NCBI RefSeq assembly: GCF_024448935.1
Contig: NZ_JAMOIE010000035.1
Location: 1-44,355 of the forward strand
Length of the DNA: 44,355 nt
Reading direction: 5' to 3'
DNA from: Stutzerimonas stutzeri
GTDB lineage: Bacteria > Pseudomonadota > Gammaproteobacteria > Pseudomonadales > Pseudomonadaceae
The position numbers and the translations under genes were made by a program. Positions within the stretch are counted from its first letter, which is position 1; each line of letters begins with the position of its first letter. Of this stretch, positions 17,866-25,962 are shown in pieces. The notes under the pieces were generated by a model. The model worked only from the letters and a program-made list of their open reading frames with translations, made no database searches and was not told the origin of the DNA.

Positions 17866-19176
17866 ATGTCTCGTTTCTCTCGCCCATCGGCGTCTGCACT
17901 GGGGCGCTTTCTCAATCTCGGCGGCACTGGCGCACGCATCGCCGGGAACCTGCTGGTGCAGCGCATCACCCCCGGCAAGGCGCGTATCGACTGGGCGCCG
18001 ATCGGGGCGTTGCTGGGGGATACGCTGGGGCAGATGAAAGGCCCGGTGCTCAAACTCGGCCAGCAAGCCTCGCAATGGCAGGACGTCCTGCCCCCACCGG
18101 TCAGCGCGGCGTTGTCTCGTCTGCAGAATCAGGTGCCGTCGCTGCCGTTCGCCTCGCTCGAATCACAGCTGCAGCATCGCTATGACGGGCGCTTGTACGA
18201 ACTGTTCGACACCATCGAAGCGCAACCCGCCGCGGCGGCGTCCCTGGGGCAGGTGCATCGGGCGCGTGACCAGCAGGGGCGGGCGTTGATCATGAAAATC
18301 CAATACCCGGGCATCCGCGCCATCTGCGACGCCGACCTGCGTCAGCTGCGCCGGCTGATGCCGCTGGGGCGATTGTTCGGCACGCCCTCGGCGCGCCTCG
18401 AATCCGTCTACCGTGAGTTGCAGCGCGGCATCGACCTGGAACTCGACTACGACGCCGAGCGCCGAAACCTGGAGTGCTTCGGTCAGCACTTTGCGGGTTG
18501 GCCAGGCGTGCATATTCCCTTTGCCGCAACGGAGCTGTGCCGTCCAGGTGTGCTGGTGCTGGAGGAGCGGCCGGGGCGCTCGATGAACGAGGTTGAACAG
18601 GCGTCCGCCAAAATTCGGCAGCGCCTGGCCGAAGCGCTGTGCGACTGGCTTGCCGAGCAGGCGTTCGGCCTCGGGCAGCTGCACGCCGATCCGCACCCGG
18701 GCAATCTGGCCTGGACCGAGACGGGGGAGCTGGTGGTCTACGATTTCGGCAGCGTCGTGCCACTGCCGGAGCGTTTACTACGCGCTTATGTGCAGATCTT
18801 CGATGCCCTGCGCGGCCCCTCCGGCGAGGCGTTGGAGGCTGGCTTCCAGGCACTCGGCAGTCGCCAGCCCGGCAGCGCGCCGCCGCATGGTCTGTATCGA
18901 CGCATCCATCTGCTGCTGCACCCGTTGCTGCAACCGGGTGCGCAATGGGATTTTCGCGGCGCGTCGCTGCACCAGCAGCTGGTCGAACTCTCGCCGCTGC
19001 TGATGTCTGCGCTCGGCAGTCTGCAGCCGGCGTCCGGTACGCTGCTGGTCAACCGCACGCTGGAAGGGCATTACTGGAACCTCTACCGACTTGGCGCGCG
19101 CCTGCCGGTGGCTGACCTGCTGGCGAACCATATCGAGCACTGGCGCGCCGGCCTGCAAACCAACAAACCGGGCTGA
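17866..19176 (+). CDS. ABC1/UbiB (AarF) family atypical kinase-like protein
   Basis: About 436 residues from the ATG at 17866 (MSRFSRPSASALGRFL); an in-frame ATG at 17809 would add 19 residues without a better ribosome binding site. Family landmarks: the KxGQ segment in GPVLKLGQQASQW, the Ala-rich nucleotide loop AAAASLGQVHRA instead of a Gly-rich P-loop, the VAIK-like Lys in ALIMKIQYPG, the catalytic loop LGQLHADPHPGNLAW and the DFG-type YDFGSV. UbiB proteins act in ubiquinone synthesis or lipid homeostasis, but this divergent paralogue lacks the C-terminal transmembrane pair and is not beside ubi genes, so its substrate is unknown. It stands alone, divergent from kaiC. Confidence 0.85.
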   Translation: MSRFSRPSASALGRFLNLGGTGARIAGNLLVQRITPGKARIDWAPIGALLGDTLGQMKGPVLKLGQQASQWQDVLPPPVSAALSRLQNQVPSLPFASLESQLQHRYDGRLYELFDTIEAQPAAAASLGQVHRARDQQGRALIMKIQYPGIRAICDADLRQLRRLMPLGRLFGTPSARLESVYRELQRGIDLELDYDAERRNLECFGQHFAGWPGVHIPFAATELCRPGVLVLEERPGRSMNEVEQASAKIRQRLAEALCDWLAEQAFGLGQLHADPHPGNLAWTETGELVVYDFGSVVPLPERLLRAYVQIFDALRGPSGEALEAGFQALGSRQPGSAPPHGLYRRIHLLLHPLLQPGAQWDFRGASLHQQLVELSPLLMSALGSLQPASGTLLVNRTLEGHYWNLYRLGARLPVADLLANHIEHWRAGLQTNKPG

Positions 19177-19776
19177 GCGCTCGATCTGGCTGAGCGCTAC
19201 ACTGGCGACGGAAGTCCCGGACTGGGCGCACTCTTCGATGACCTAGGCCTTGAAAGCCTCGGGGAATGCACGGCGCTTTCGTGACACGAAACCCTCCAGA
19301 AAGTAGCTTGAAATAGCGGGGAGGCGTTGCCTCGGTAGCAGCGGGCCGGTGGAGCCAGGGGCAGGGACTGCTGATTTTCTGCTACATGGAGTGTCGTTTC
19401 TGATTGCCGGTGGCGCGGCAGCTTTTGGCTCACGCAGACGGACTCATCCTGAAATAAGCCCAGCAGCCCAGTAGTAGGTTTCGAGCAGGAACGCAACGAC
19501 AAGACTTTGCTGAGCATATCGATTACGTTGTTCGAAACGCCTGCAGGAAACGCCTCCGCAAGCGGACGCAACGGGACTCAGGTCGAGCCTGCCGCGAGGG
19601 AAAAGTATGCTCGAATAATTTTTTCCCACAGGAGTCGGTCATCGCGCCAGGCGAGCTCCCTCTCTGTGCATGGTTTCACGATGGGAGTTGGTGGTCCGTT
19701 TGCGTATATTCTGTTGAAGAACCGCAGCGCTACATACGGACCCGGGCACACGCGAACATAAGACAGGCTTTGGCAG
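19177..19776. other. 600-base intergenic region without a recognised gene
   Basis: Nothing coding could be supported on either strand: the short open frames have no family resemblance and no ribosome binding sites. It precedes the 7TM diguanylate cyclase and probably contains its promoter. Base composition is less GC-rich near 19600-19800 than in the flanking genes. Confidence 0.4.
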
Positions 19777-21495
19777 ATGGATCTATATAAGCAGGGATTG
19801 TTCGCCTTTATTTTGCTGCTGGCAGTGGCACAGACATGGGCAGCACCAGAGGTAGTAATTGGCGAGCACCCGGTCAAGCAGACCGATTTCCGGATGGGCT
19901 ATTTTATTGACGCCTCGCACAACCTGACGTTTGACCAGGCCAGAGCCCAGCCATTTAACGAAACCGGCAACCGGACCTCTCTTGGCGCTGATGCGAAGGT
20001 CGCCTGGTACCGGCTCATTCTGCGCAATGCTTCGGGTACCGTTCAGAAGCTGTTTGTTCATCTTCCGCACGCATACCATCTACGCTCTGTTGAAATTTAT
20101 GAGGAGCGGGACGGCGAGTTGCGGCAACGCGAACAGCTTGATATGAACCAAGCTGCCGGTTCCGACTTGATGTTTCGCGGAACTTTAGTGTTCCCGCTGG
20201 CGCTTCCCGCGCAGCAGTCCGCCACGCTGTACGTGCGCAGCGTTTCTTATTCGCACCAATGGTTCGCGGTCGATATTTACAACGAGAGAGCGTCGCGTCT
20301 GGCATTGGTAAGTATCAATACCGATATCGCTCTGATGGTCGGCATGTTGCTCGCTCTGGTGTTCTACAACGCGCTGCTGTACTTCGCCACCAGCAACAGG
20401 GAGAACATCTACTATTCGCTTTACCTTATTTCTGGGTTGACCTGGATCGCGCTCTCCTACGGCCTGATTGCCAGCGTGTTTGATGGGTATGGTGACGCGG
20501 TTTTCCAGTTGAACATCTCGCTGATTACGATGCCCATCTTCTTGCTGCTGTTCATGATGTCTATCTTCGAGACGAAGCTGCTCTATCCGACTGAGCACCG
20601 CTTTCTGCAAGTGCTGATTGCGCTCCTGGCGATCACCCTCATATGGTCCTTTTTCGATATTTCGGCTGCGCTCAAACCGGCAAGCAGTCTGGCGGCCCTG
20701 ATGATGCTGGTCACTTTTTCGGTCAGCATCTCGCTGTATCGCAAAGGTCATCCGCTGGTAAAGTATTTCCTGGTCGGTCACAGCTTCTTCGTACTGTTCA
20801 ATGTTCTCGCCGTGCTTACTTATAAAGGCATCCTTTCACCGAGCTATATAAGCAGTCATGGGGTTGGCATCGGTATCGTGCTCGAAGCGCTGACGCTGGC
20901 ATTCATCATCTCGCACCGAATCAAGCTGTTGGAGGATATGCGTGCCTCTCAAGAGGACTTGAAGAAGCAGGCGGCCACTGACCCGCTGACCAAGCTGTAT
21001 AATCGACGGTACTTCTTTCCAGAATCAGATTACTTGCTCAAACTGGCCAGAAGCTCCCATACTTTTATATCGATCGTGACGCTCGATATCGATCATTTCA
21101 AACGCATTAACGACTCCCACGGCCACGCCAGTGGCGACCAAGTCATCAGGCACTTGGCGAAAACACTGAAAGAAGAAAGCCGCACTATTGACCTGGTTGC
21201 TCGTTTGGGCGGCGAGGAGTTTGTCGTTCTGCTGCCAGGTGTTAACGTCATGGAGGCAAGCCAATATGCCGAGCGTATCCGTTGCGCAGTGCAGTCGTTG
21301 CAAGTCGCTTCCAGCATAGGCGAGAGCATCCAGGTCACGGCAAGTATCGGTGTCGCGGAGATCGATGTCATGCACGAGGGCATCGAATCCGCGCTAGCGC
21401 GTGCCGACGAAGCGCTGTACGTGGCTAAGAAAACAGGGCGCAACCGGGTGTGCCAAGCAGAGCCCGCTAGGGTTTCCCGCGTCGAAGCGCTTTAG
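19777..21495 (+). CDS. 7TM-DISM diguanylate cyclase
   Basis: 572 residues. Signal peptide about 1-22, then an extracytoplasmic 7TMR-DISM-type domain of about 150 residues (VAWYRLILRNAS, LFVHLPHAYHLRSVEIYEE). Seven transmembrane helices follow between about 180 and 385, then a short coiled coil (LLEDMRASQEDLKKQA) and a GGDEF domain beginning at TDPLTKLYNRRYF. The active site reads GGEEF (478-482) and the RxxD inhibitory site RTID (469-472) is present, so it should make c-di-GMP with product inhibition. The last residues of the frame overlap the edge of a transposase remnant on the other strand, so the native C-terminus may have been changed. Confidence 0.9.
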   Translation: MDLYKQGLFAFILLLAVAQTWAAPEVVIGEHPVKQTDFRMGYFIDASHNLTFDQARAQPFNETGNRTSLGADAKVAWYRLILRNASGTVQKLFVHLPHAYHLRSVEIYEERDGELRQREQLDMNQAAGSDLMFRGTLVFPLALPAQQSATLYVRSVSYSHQWFAVDIYNERASRLALVSINTDIALMVGMLLALVFYNALLYFATSNRENIYYSLYLISGLTWIALSYGLIASVFDGYGDAVFQLNISLITMPIFLLLFMMSIFETKLLYPTEHRFLQVLIALLAITLIWSFFDISAALKPASSLAALMMLVTFSVSISLYRKGHPLVKYFLVGHSFFVLFNVLAVLTYKGILSPSYISSHGVGIGIVLEALTLAFIISHRIKLLEDMRASQEDLKKQAATDPLTKLYNRRYFFPESDYLLKLARSSHTFISIVTLDIDHFKRINDSHGHASGDQVIRHLAKTLKEESRTIDLVARLGGEEFVVLLPGVNVMEASQYAERIRCAVQSLQVASSIGESIQVTASIGVAEIDVMHEGIESALARADEALYVAKKTGRNRVCQAEPARVSRVEAL

Positions 21496-21676
21496 TGACG
21501 AACGCACGTGCCAACGCCACGCTCTCGCGCGGCGGTCGTCCCACCCGTCCATGCGTCGACGGCACGAACCGCTCGATCTCCACGCACTTCCCGATGCGCA
21601 GCCGGCGCGACATCGTCGGCGTCAGCGATGCAGAAACATCCGCTTCGACCAGGGGCAACAACTTGGTGCTGAACAT
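21481..21676 (-). mobile_element. DUF772-type transposase remnant (N-terminal part)
   Basis: A minus-strand frame reads MFSTKLLPLVEADV, then EIERFVPSTHGRVGRPP and ESVALARAFVTKAL. The last block resembles the GRPPxxRxALARAFVAKAV signature of DUF772 (IS5/IS1182-like) transposases. Only about 65 residues are present: the frame breaks at the stop region of the diguanylate cyclase gene, and nothing of the DDE domain follows. It is a dead fragment. Family assignment rests on this one block. Confidence 0.55.
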
Positions 21677-22001
21677 GATGATGGAACTGCGTCAAACGCT
21701 CGCGCAGGGCAGTATTCGTTCGGCGGGTGTGGTTGCTCTGTTTCGAGACCACAATCACGCCTCCGATGGCGACACCCGCTCCATTCTTTTTGCGCCGTTG
21801 CTAACAGGCAGGAATTCACTCGCACAGGGTGTTTTCGCAAGAGCCTCCAAAAGTTCTTAGCAAAAACTCGTCGATCTGATCGTAGCCCGCATCAGGCTGG
21901 CATCTGGCCGAGTATTCAAGACGATGTCCACAGCGTTATCTGCTTTTGTGGATAATACTCCGAGCCCAAACGCGGCGGGGCTTGCAGCAATGGTTGCGCG
22001 T
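21677..22001. other. Intergenic region between the transposase remnant and xdhC
   Basis: No gene recognised. It probably includes the left flank of the transposase remnant. A single perfect DnaA-box-like TGTGGATAA occurs at 21947-21955, without further boxes or an AT-rich unwinding region. Confidence 0.35.
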
Positions 22002-22967
22002 TTAGAGCGCTTCGCGGGTTTTGCCTCGGTAGACACGCAGTACGTCAGCCATCACTGAAAGGGCGATTTCGGCCGGCGTCTTACTGCCGATGTCCAGTCC
22101 GATGGGCATGTGGATACGCTGGATTTGCTTTTCGTCAAGCCCACCGACGCGCTGCAACCGTTCGGCCCGCTTGGCAGAGGTCTGGCGTGAACCCATGGCG
22201 CCGATATAAAACGCGGGGGTTCGTACCGCTTCCATCAGTGCGAGATCATCAATGCGCGGATCATGGGTCAGTGCGACCACGGCGGTGGCTTCGTGACACG
22301 CGCCTGAAGCGATGAACACAGAAGGTAATATCGGCTGAACTTCGATGCCTTCGATCAGCGTGCCCTGCATTTCCTCGCGCGGGTCACAAGCAATCACTTC
22401 GCAGCCAAGCGCTCGGGCAAAGCTGGCGCACGCCTGTGCGACGGGGGAGACCCCTGCAAGTAGAAGCCGAAGCGCAGGGCCGATGCGAATATCCACCTGT
22501 TCATCGTTGAGACTGGTCGGTTCACCGCCTTGGTCGGCCAGCAGTTTGACGGCACCGGTCGTCAGGTTTACTCGCCGCAGCAAGCGCTGTTGGCCCTGCA
22601 GGGTTGCCTGTAGCGTGAGCAGATGGGAATACCATGTGGGGTTCGGTCTGTGGCGCTCCACCAGCACCTGCAGGATCCCGCCGCAGGGCAACCGTAGGCG
22701 ACGCCGGTCGTCATCGGTTTCGCCGTAGCGAACGATCTGCGCGGGTGCTTGCAGTTCGCCCTGCGCCAGGCTGGCGAGGAATTCTTCCTCGACGCATCCG
22801 CCGGATAACGAGCCCACATGAGCGCCATCGGCCCGGGCAACGAGCAGCGCACCCGGCGCTCGCGGCGCCGATCCGTAAGTCGACAATACGGTGCAAAACC
22901 ATACGTCATGTCCGTCCGCTACCCATTGAAGTGCCTGATCGATTACCTGCAGATCAAGGTGTTGCAT
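22002..22967 (-). CDS. XdhC/CoxI family protein
   Basis: About 321 residues. XdhC-family chaperones bind molybdenum cofactor and help sulfurate and insert it into xanthine-dehydrogenase-like enzymes. The N-terminal XdhC domain is seen in TVLSTYGSAPRAPGALLVARADG and GSLSGGCVEEEF; the C-terminal Rossmann-like domain in GCEVIACDPREE, ALTHDPRIDD, YIGAMGSRQTSAKR and IGLDIGSKTPAEIALSVMADVL. The ATG at 22967 is preferred because AGAGGG lies six bases upstream; ATG 22973 and an open reading to 23042 are alternatives. No molybdenum hydroxylase gene is adjacent in this window, so its client is unknown. Confidence 0.88.
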   Translation of the reverse strand: MQHLDLQVIDQALQWVADGHDVWFCTVLSTYGSAPRAPGALLVARADGAHVGSLSGGCVEEEFLASLAQGELQAPAQIVRYGETDDDRRRLRLPCGGILQVLVERHRPNPTWYSHLLTLQATLQGQQRLLRRVNLTTGAVKLLADQGGEPTSLNDEQVDIRIGPALRLLLAGVSPVAQACASFARALGCEVIACDPREEMQGTLIEGIEVQPILPSVFIASGACHEATAVVALTHDPRIDDLALMEAVRTPAFYIGAMGSRQTSAKRAERLQRVGGLDEKQIQRIHMPIGLDIGSKTPAEIALSVMADVLRVYRGKTREAL

Positions 22968-23131
22968 ATCCATCCCTCTAACGATTCGGCGAGACTCGGC
23001 CGCCGTTATGGATCGGACAGCCAGAAGGGCGTTCTGCTGCAAGGAGTTTCAAGATTACGTACCAAGTTCAGTTACTCAGCTGGAATTCTCTGCCACGGTT
23101 AGCTGCATGAATGACCAGCAGGAGATGACTC

Positions 23132-23176
23132 ATGCCGCGCGACCAGATTCAATTCCAGCCAGGCCTTTCGCTAACC
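23132..23176 (+). mobile_element. Short IS1595-like transposase N-terminal scar
   Basis: After an AGGAG, the frame MPRDQIQFQPGLSL matches the N-terminus typical of IS1595-family transposases, then ceases to resemble it at about 23176, where the truncated HlyD gene begins on the other strand. Only about 15 residues support the call, so it is tentative. The 40 bases between this and the HlyD break are of unknown origin. Confidence 0.4.
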
Positions 23177-23184
23177 CATATTTG

Positions 23185-23992
23185 TCAGCTCCCCCATAAA
23201 AATAGAGCCAAAACGTATTCGCCATCGTCGATGAACACCCGGTCGACCACGCCATCGAAGGGCATCACCAGCGTGCGATCCTCGAGGTCAAGCCGGGCCT
23301 GCTGGCGCTGGGCCTGGAGCTGCTGCTTGCGGGCCTCGAGTCCGGCGAGCTGGCGCTTGAGCACCGCCAGTTCTTCGCGACCCGCCTGGGCATTCTGCCA
23401 CTGGGCGCGGGCCCCCGCCGAGATCCTGGCGCGCGGTCTCCAGGGCGATGCGGGTCTGGTCCAGCTGCGCCTGGTTGGCCGCGTTCCGCTTGACCAGCTT
23501 CTCCATGCGCTGATTGTCGATCTTCGCCAGCCGGAGCCTGGCCTCGGCCGCGGCCAGCGCGGCCTCGGCGACCTCGATGGCGCTCTGGGTCTGGTGATCG
23601 ACCATCTGCAGCCGGGCGGCGGTCTCGTCATGGCTGGCGGCGTTCGCGGCGAGCTGGGCGTCGAGTTCCTGCACCTGCAGGCGACTCTCGCGGCTGTCGA
23701 GCGTGACGACAGTCCGGGCCCGGGCGGCGGTATCGCCCTCGATGACCTCCACGCCGGTCACCCAGCCGGGTACGCGGCTGCTCATCACCACCATGTCCGC
23801 GGCGACCCGCGCATCGATGACATTGACATGGGTGAACTGATCGAAGAGCCAGGCGCCGCCGCCGGCGAGCAGCGCCAGGCCGAGGACGAGCCCCGCCAGC
23901 AGTCGTCGGCGTTGCCACCAGTACACACGCGACCTGTCGGCCGGTGACATGGATGAGGGAGACTGCGCCGCCTCAGGCTGAGATTCCGCCAT
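23185..23992 (-). pseudogene. HlyD/EmrA-type membrane fusion protein, frameshifted and C-terminally truncated
   Basis: Starts at ATG 23992, one base after the stop of the MarR gene. It has a cytoplasmic N-terminus, one transmembrane helix (LLAGLVLGLALLAGGGAWLF), a lipoyl half-motif (ARVAADMVVMSSRVPGWV) and a long alpha-helical hairpin (ELDAQLAANAASHDETAARLQ to ETARQDL). The frame then breaks near 23410-23432 within a run of G and C; the next frame continues with ARAQWQNAQAGREELAVLKRQL and VMPFDGVVDRVFIDDGEYV. After that it changes abruptly (LALFLWGS) and stops. The second half of the lipoyl and the beta-barrel domains are lost, so no efflux adaptor can form. No EmrB-type pump gene remains. 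Confidence 0.83.
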
Positions 23993-23993
23993 G

Positions 23994-24473
23994 TCATGTA
24001 ACCTTGCTGAAGATAAGCTGCCGGTCATCGTCGGCGGTCGTGGTCCCGAGCCTGCCGACGATCCGCTCGAAGACCTCCAGACAGGTCTGCAAATCATCTG
24101 CGGCGATGCCCGCCAGGATCTCGCCGCGCACCTGGCCGGCTACGCTCTGGATGCGTTCGAGAATGGGCGTGGCCTTGGGTGTCAGATGCACCGTCTTGAC
24201 CCGCCGGTCGCCGCTGGTGGCGTGGCGCTCGATCAACGCCTGCGACGCCAGCCAGTCCAGCGAGCGCACCAGCGTCGGCCCCTGCACATTGAGGGTGCGC
24301 GCCAGGGTGGTTTGCGTGACCGGCTCCTGCACCCGGGACAGCTGCAGCAGGATCCGCCAGCGCGACTCGGTCAACCCGTACGGCGCCAGGCGCTGGTCGA
24401 TCTCCGCGCGCCATAAGCGTGAGACCTGGCCTAGCATCTGGCCGAACATTTCCCGCGGATCGCCAGCTTGCAT
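23994..24473 (-). CDS. MarR-family transcriptional regulator
   Basis: About 159 residues from ATG 24473, which has AAGGAG five bases upstream; upstream in-frame codons to 24563 are less likely. Winged helix: LAPYGLTESRWRILLQLSRV, TQTTLARTLNVQGPTLVRSLDWLASQALIER and the wing GDRRVKTVHLTPKA. The stop is followed after one base by the HlyD start, the common MarR-EmrA-EmrB arrangement in which MarR represses its own efflux operon. With the downstream genes destroyed, any remaining role would be autoregulation or off-site. A palindromic operator candidate lies just upstream. Confidence 0.88.
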   Translation of the reverse strand: MQAGDPREMFGQMLGQVSRLWRAEIDQRLAPYGLTESRWRILLQLSRVQEPVTQTTLARTLNVQGPTLVRSLDWLASQALIERHATSGDRRVKTVHLTPKATPILERIQSVAGQVRGEILAGIAADDLQTCLEVFERIVGRLGTTTADDDRQLIFSKVT

Positions 24474-24513
24474 GTCGACTCCTTCTGCCTGGGGCAATGT
24501 TAGCACGCATGTA

Positions 24514-24536
24514 AATAGGTAGCTAGCTATCGAATT
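24514..24536. promoter_or_regulatory. Candidate MarR operator
   Basis: A perfect 10-base palindrome TAGCTAGCTA (24520-24529) lies about 45 bases upstream of the MarR start, in an AT-rich stretch (AATAGG before, ATCGAATT after). Position and symmetry fit an autorepression site. Confidence 0.45.
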
Positions 24537-24554
24537 AACGAGTGAGACGAGACC

Positions 24555-24825
24555 CCACTGCATCTTGCAATACCGGCTTGCTTGTCGCTGTCGCGTTCAG
24601 CCTGGCGCACCCAGCGGCGCAGCGTTTCAGCGGTACAACCGATTCTGGCGGCAATACGCAGTAATCGAGCAGATGCCGTCCACTGCGACTCATGGTCGCT
24701 TTGGTGTTCCACCATCAGCCGAACGGCCCGCTCACGGACTTCAGGTGAATACTTCGTCGAGCATTTTCATGGCTCCGTCCTCTCAAGAGTCGGAGCCTTC
24801 GGGGAAGCCGGGGCGGTTCAATAGC
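24555..24825 (-). mobile_element. IS3-family OrfA remnant with its left flank
   Basis: Minus-strand translation gives KYSPEVRERAVRLMVEHQ, then ESQWTASARLLRIAARIGCTAETLRRWVRQAERD, the helix-turn-helix N-terminus of an IS3-group OrfA. The middle is slightly altered and the frame loses similarity after about 24560, before the region of OrfB. The GAAGGCTCCGACTCTTGAG leader and the region ending near 24825 look like the original IS end. It directly abuts the MarR operon promoter region. Confidence 0.68.
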
Positions 24826-24929
24826 TTGGCTGGATGACGGTGAAAGCGACGGTAAAGCCTGCATCGATTTCTCTAACCATGCGGGTTTAGGCGACCTATT
24901 GAAGGATGGTGCGGTAGTGACTCAGTCAA

Positions 24930-25760
24930 TCAGTGCATGACAGCAGGTGTGTCGATACGTCGCCAGATCGCCTCGGAAAAGCTGTAAATAGCGAAGGCCA
25001 CCAATCCAAGGCCAACCAACGATAGCCAGAACGTGCCGAAGGGCAAGCTTTGCAACGCATTCAGAGCATCTTCCAGGCCCGGCGGGTTGGTTGGCTCGTA
25101 ACGGCTGCCACCTGTGAAGAGCATGCCGGCAACTACGAGAAAGGCGACGCCGCGTGCGATGAGACCTGCGCGAGAAATGGGGCGAACCCATTTCATGACG
25201 TGTTCGGATGCGTAGAAGTACTTTTCGAACTTGGCTTTCCAGCCCTTGATGATGTGGGCAATACCAACGCCCAAGGGTACCAGCGCAACCAGATAGATCA
25301 GGTAGTTCGAGTATTTCCAACCAAGCAGGCCCGACAGGAAATCGCCGCCTGACCCGCCGCTGCCGCCTGATCCGCCGATGGAGCTACCAAGCAGGCCAAG
25401 GGTGAATAGGGCAAGCAGGGTATAGGCCACCGCACTGCCTACGAGACCTGCACGGATCACTAAGCCCTTGGCATCGGTGCCATGGCCTTCCGGGTCGGTA
25501 ATCGCCTGCGTTAAGCGCCACGCCACGTAAGCCACGAGGCCGACAACCATGATCCAGAGCAAGGTCTCCCCAAAGGGCTGGCCTAACAATTGTTGAATGG
25601 CGCCTTTGGTGCCGACGGTGTTCCCGCTGCCGATGCCGGCCATAAAGGCGAATATGCCGACAATCAGATAGACAACGCCTCGTGCGGCGTAGCCGCTTCG
25701 AGCGAGCCAGGTGATGCCGCGGCTGACTTCGCCTTTGGCCTGGGCTGCAGTGGGGTGCAT
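24930..25760 (-). CDS. DUF1206 integral membrane protein
   Basis: 276 residues with three copies of a two-helix unit, each opening with an Arg/Gly-rich signature: WLARSGYAARGVVYLIVG, then LVIRAGLVGSAVAYTLLA, then ISRAGLIARGVAFLVVAG. This three-fold repeat is the DUF1206 architecture. Six transmembrane helices are expected. A Gly/Ser linker (GGSGGSGGSGG near residue 135) joins units two and three. GAGGAGG lies four bases before the ATG. Function is unknown for the family. It is divergent from the multicopper oxidase gene. Confidence 0.85.
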   Translation of the reverse strand: MHPTAAQAKGEVSRGITWLARSGYAARGVVYLIVGIFAFMAGIGSGNTVGTKGAIQQLLGQPFGETLLWIMVVGLVAYVAWRLTQAITDPEGHGTDAKGLVIRAGLVGSAVAYTLLALFTLGLLGSSIGGSGGSGGSGGDFLSGLLGWKYSNYLIYLVALVPLGVGIAHIIKGWKAKFEKYFYASEHVMKWVRPISRAGLIARGVAFLVVAGMLFTGGSRYEPTNPPGLEDALNALQSLPFGTFWLSLVGLGLVAFAIYSFSEAIWRRIDTPAVMH

Positions 25761-25962
25761 GGCGCCTCCTCGATATGGATGAGTGTCTCCTTAAGTAGAC
25801 GCGGGATTAGGCGCTAGGGTTCGCTGTTACTAATTGAGGGGCTTTGGCGGGGCATTGCTTGCCTGCTGCGACATAGCGCACGAAGCTGTAGCATGATGCA
25901 AATGCGAGCGATTCCAATCCAGTTGCTTGTGCCACTGCTCGTGCAGTTTTGATGAGAATGAA

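Noticed and set aside
21947..21955. Perfect DnaA-box-like TGTGGATAA, possible origin
   Set aside because: A single box with no cluster, no dnaA or dnaN, and no AT-rich unwinding element.
23132..23947. 271-codon plus-strand open frame over the HlyD remnant
   Set aside because: Only its first 15 residues resemble a protein (IS1595-like); the rest is antisense to HlyD helices.
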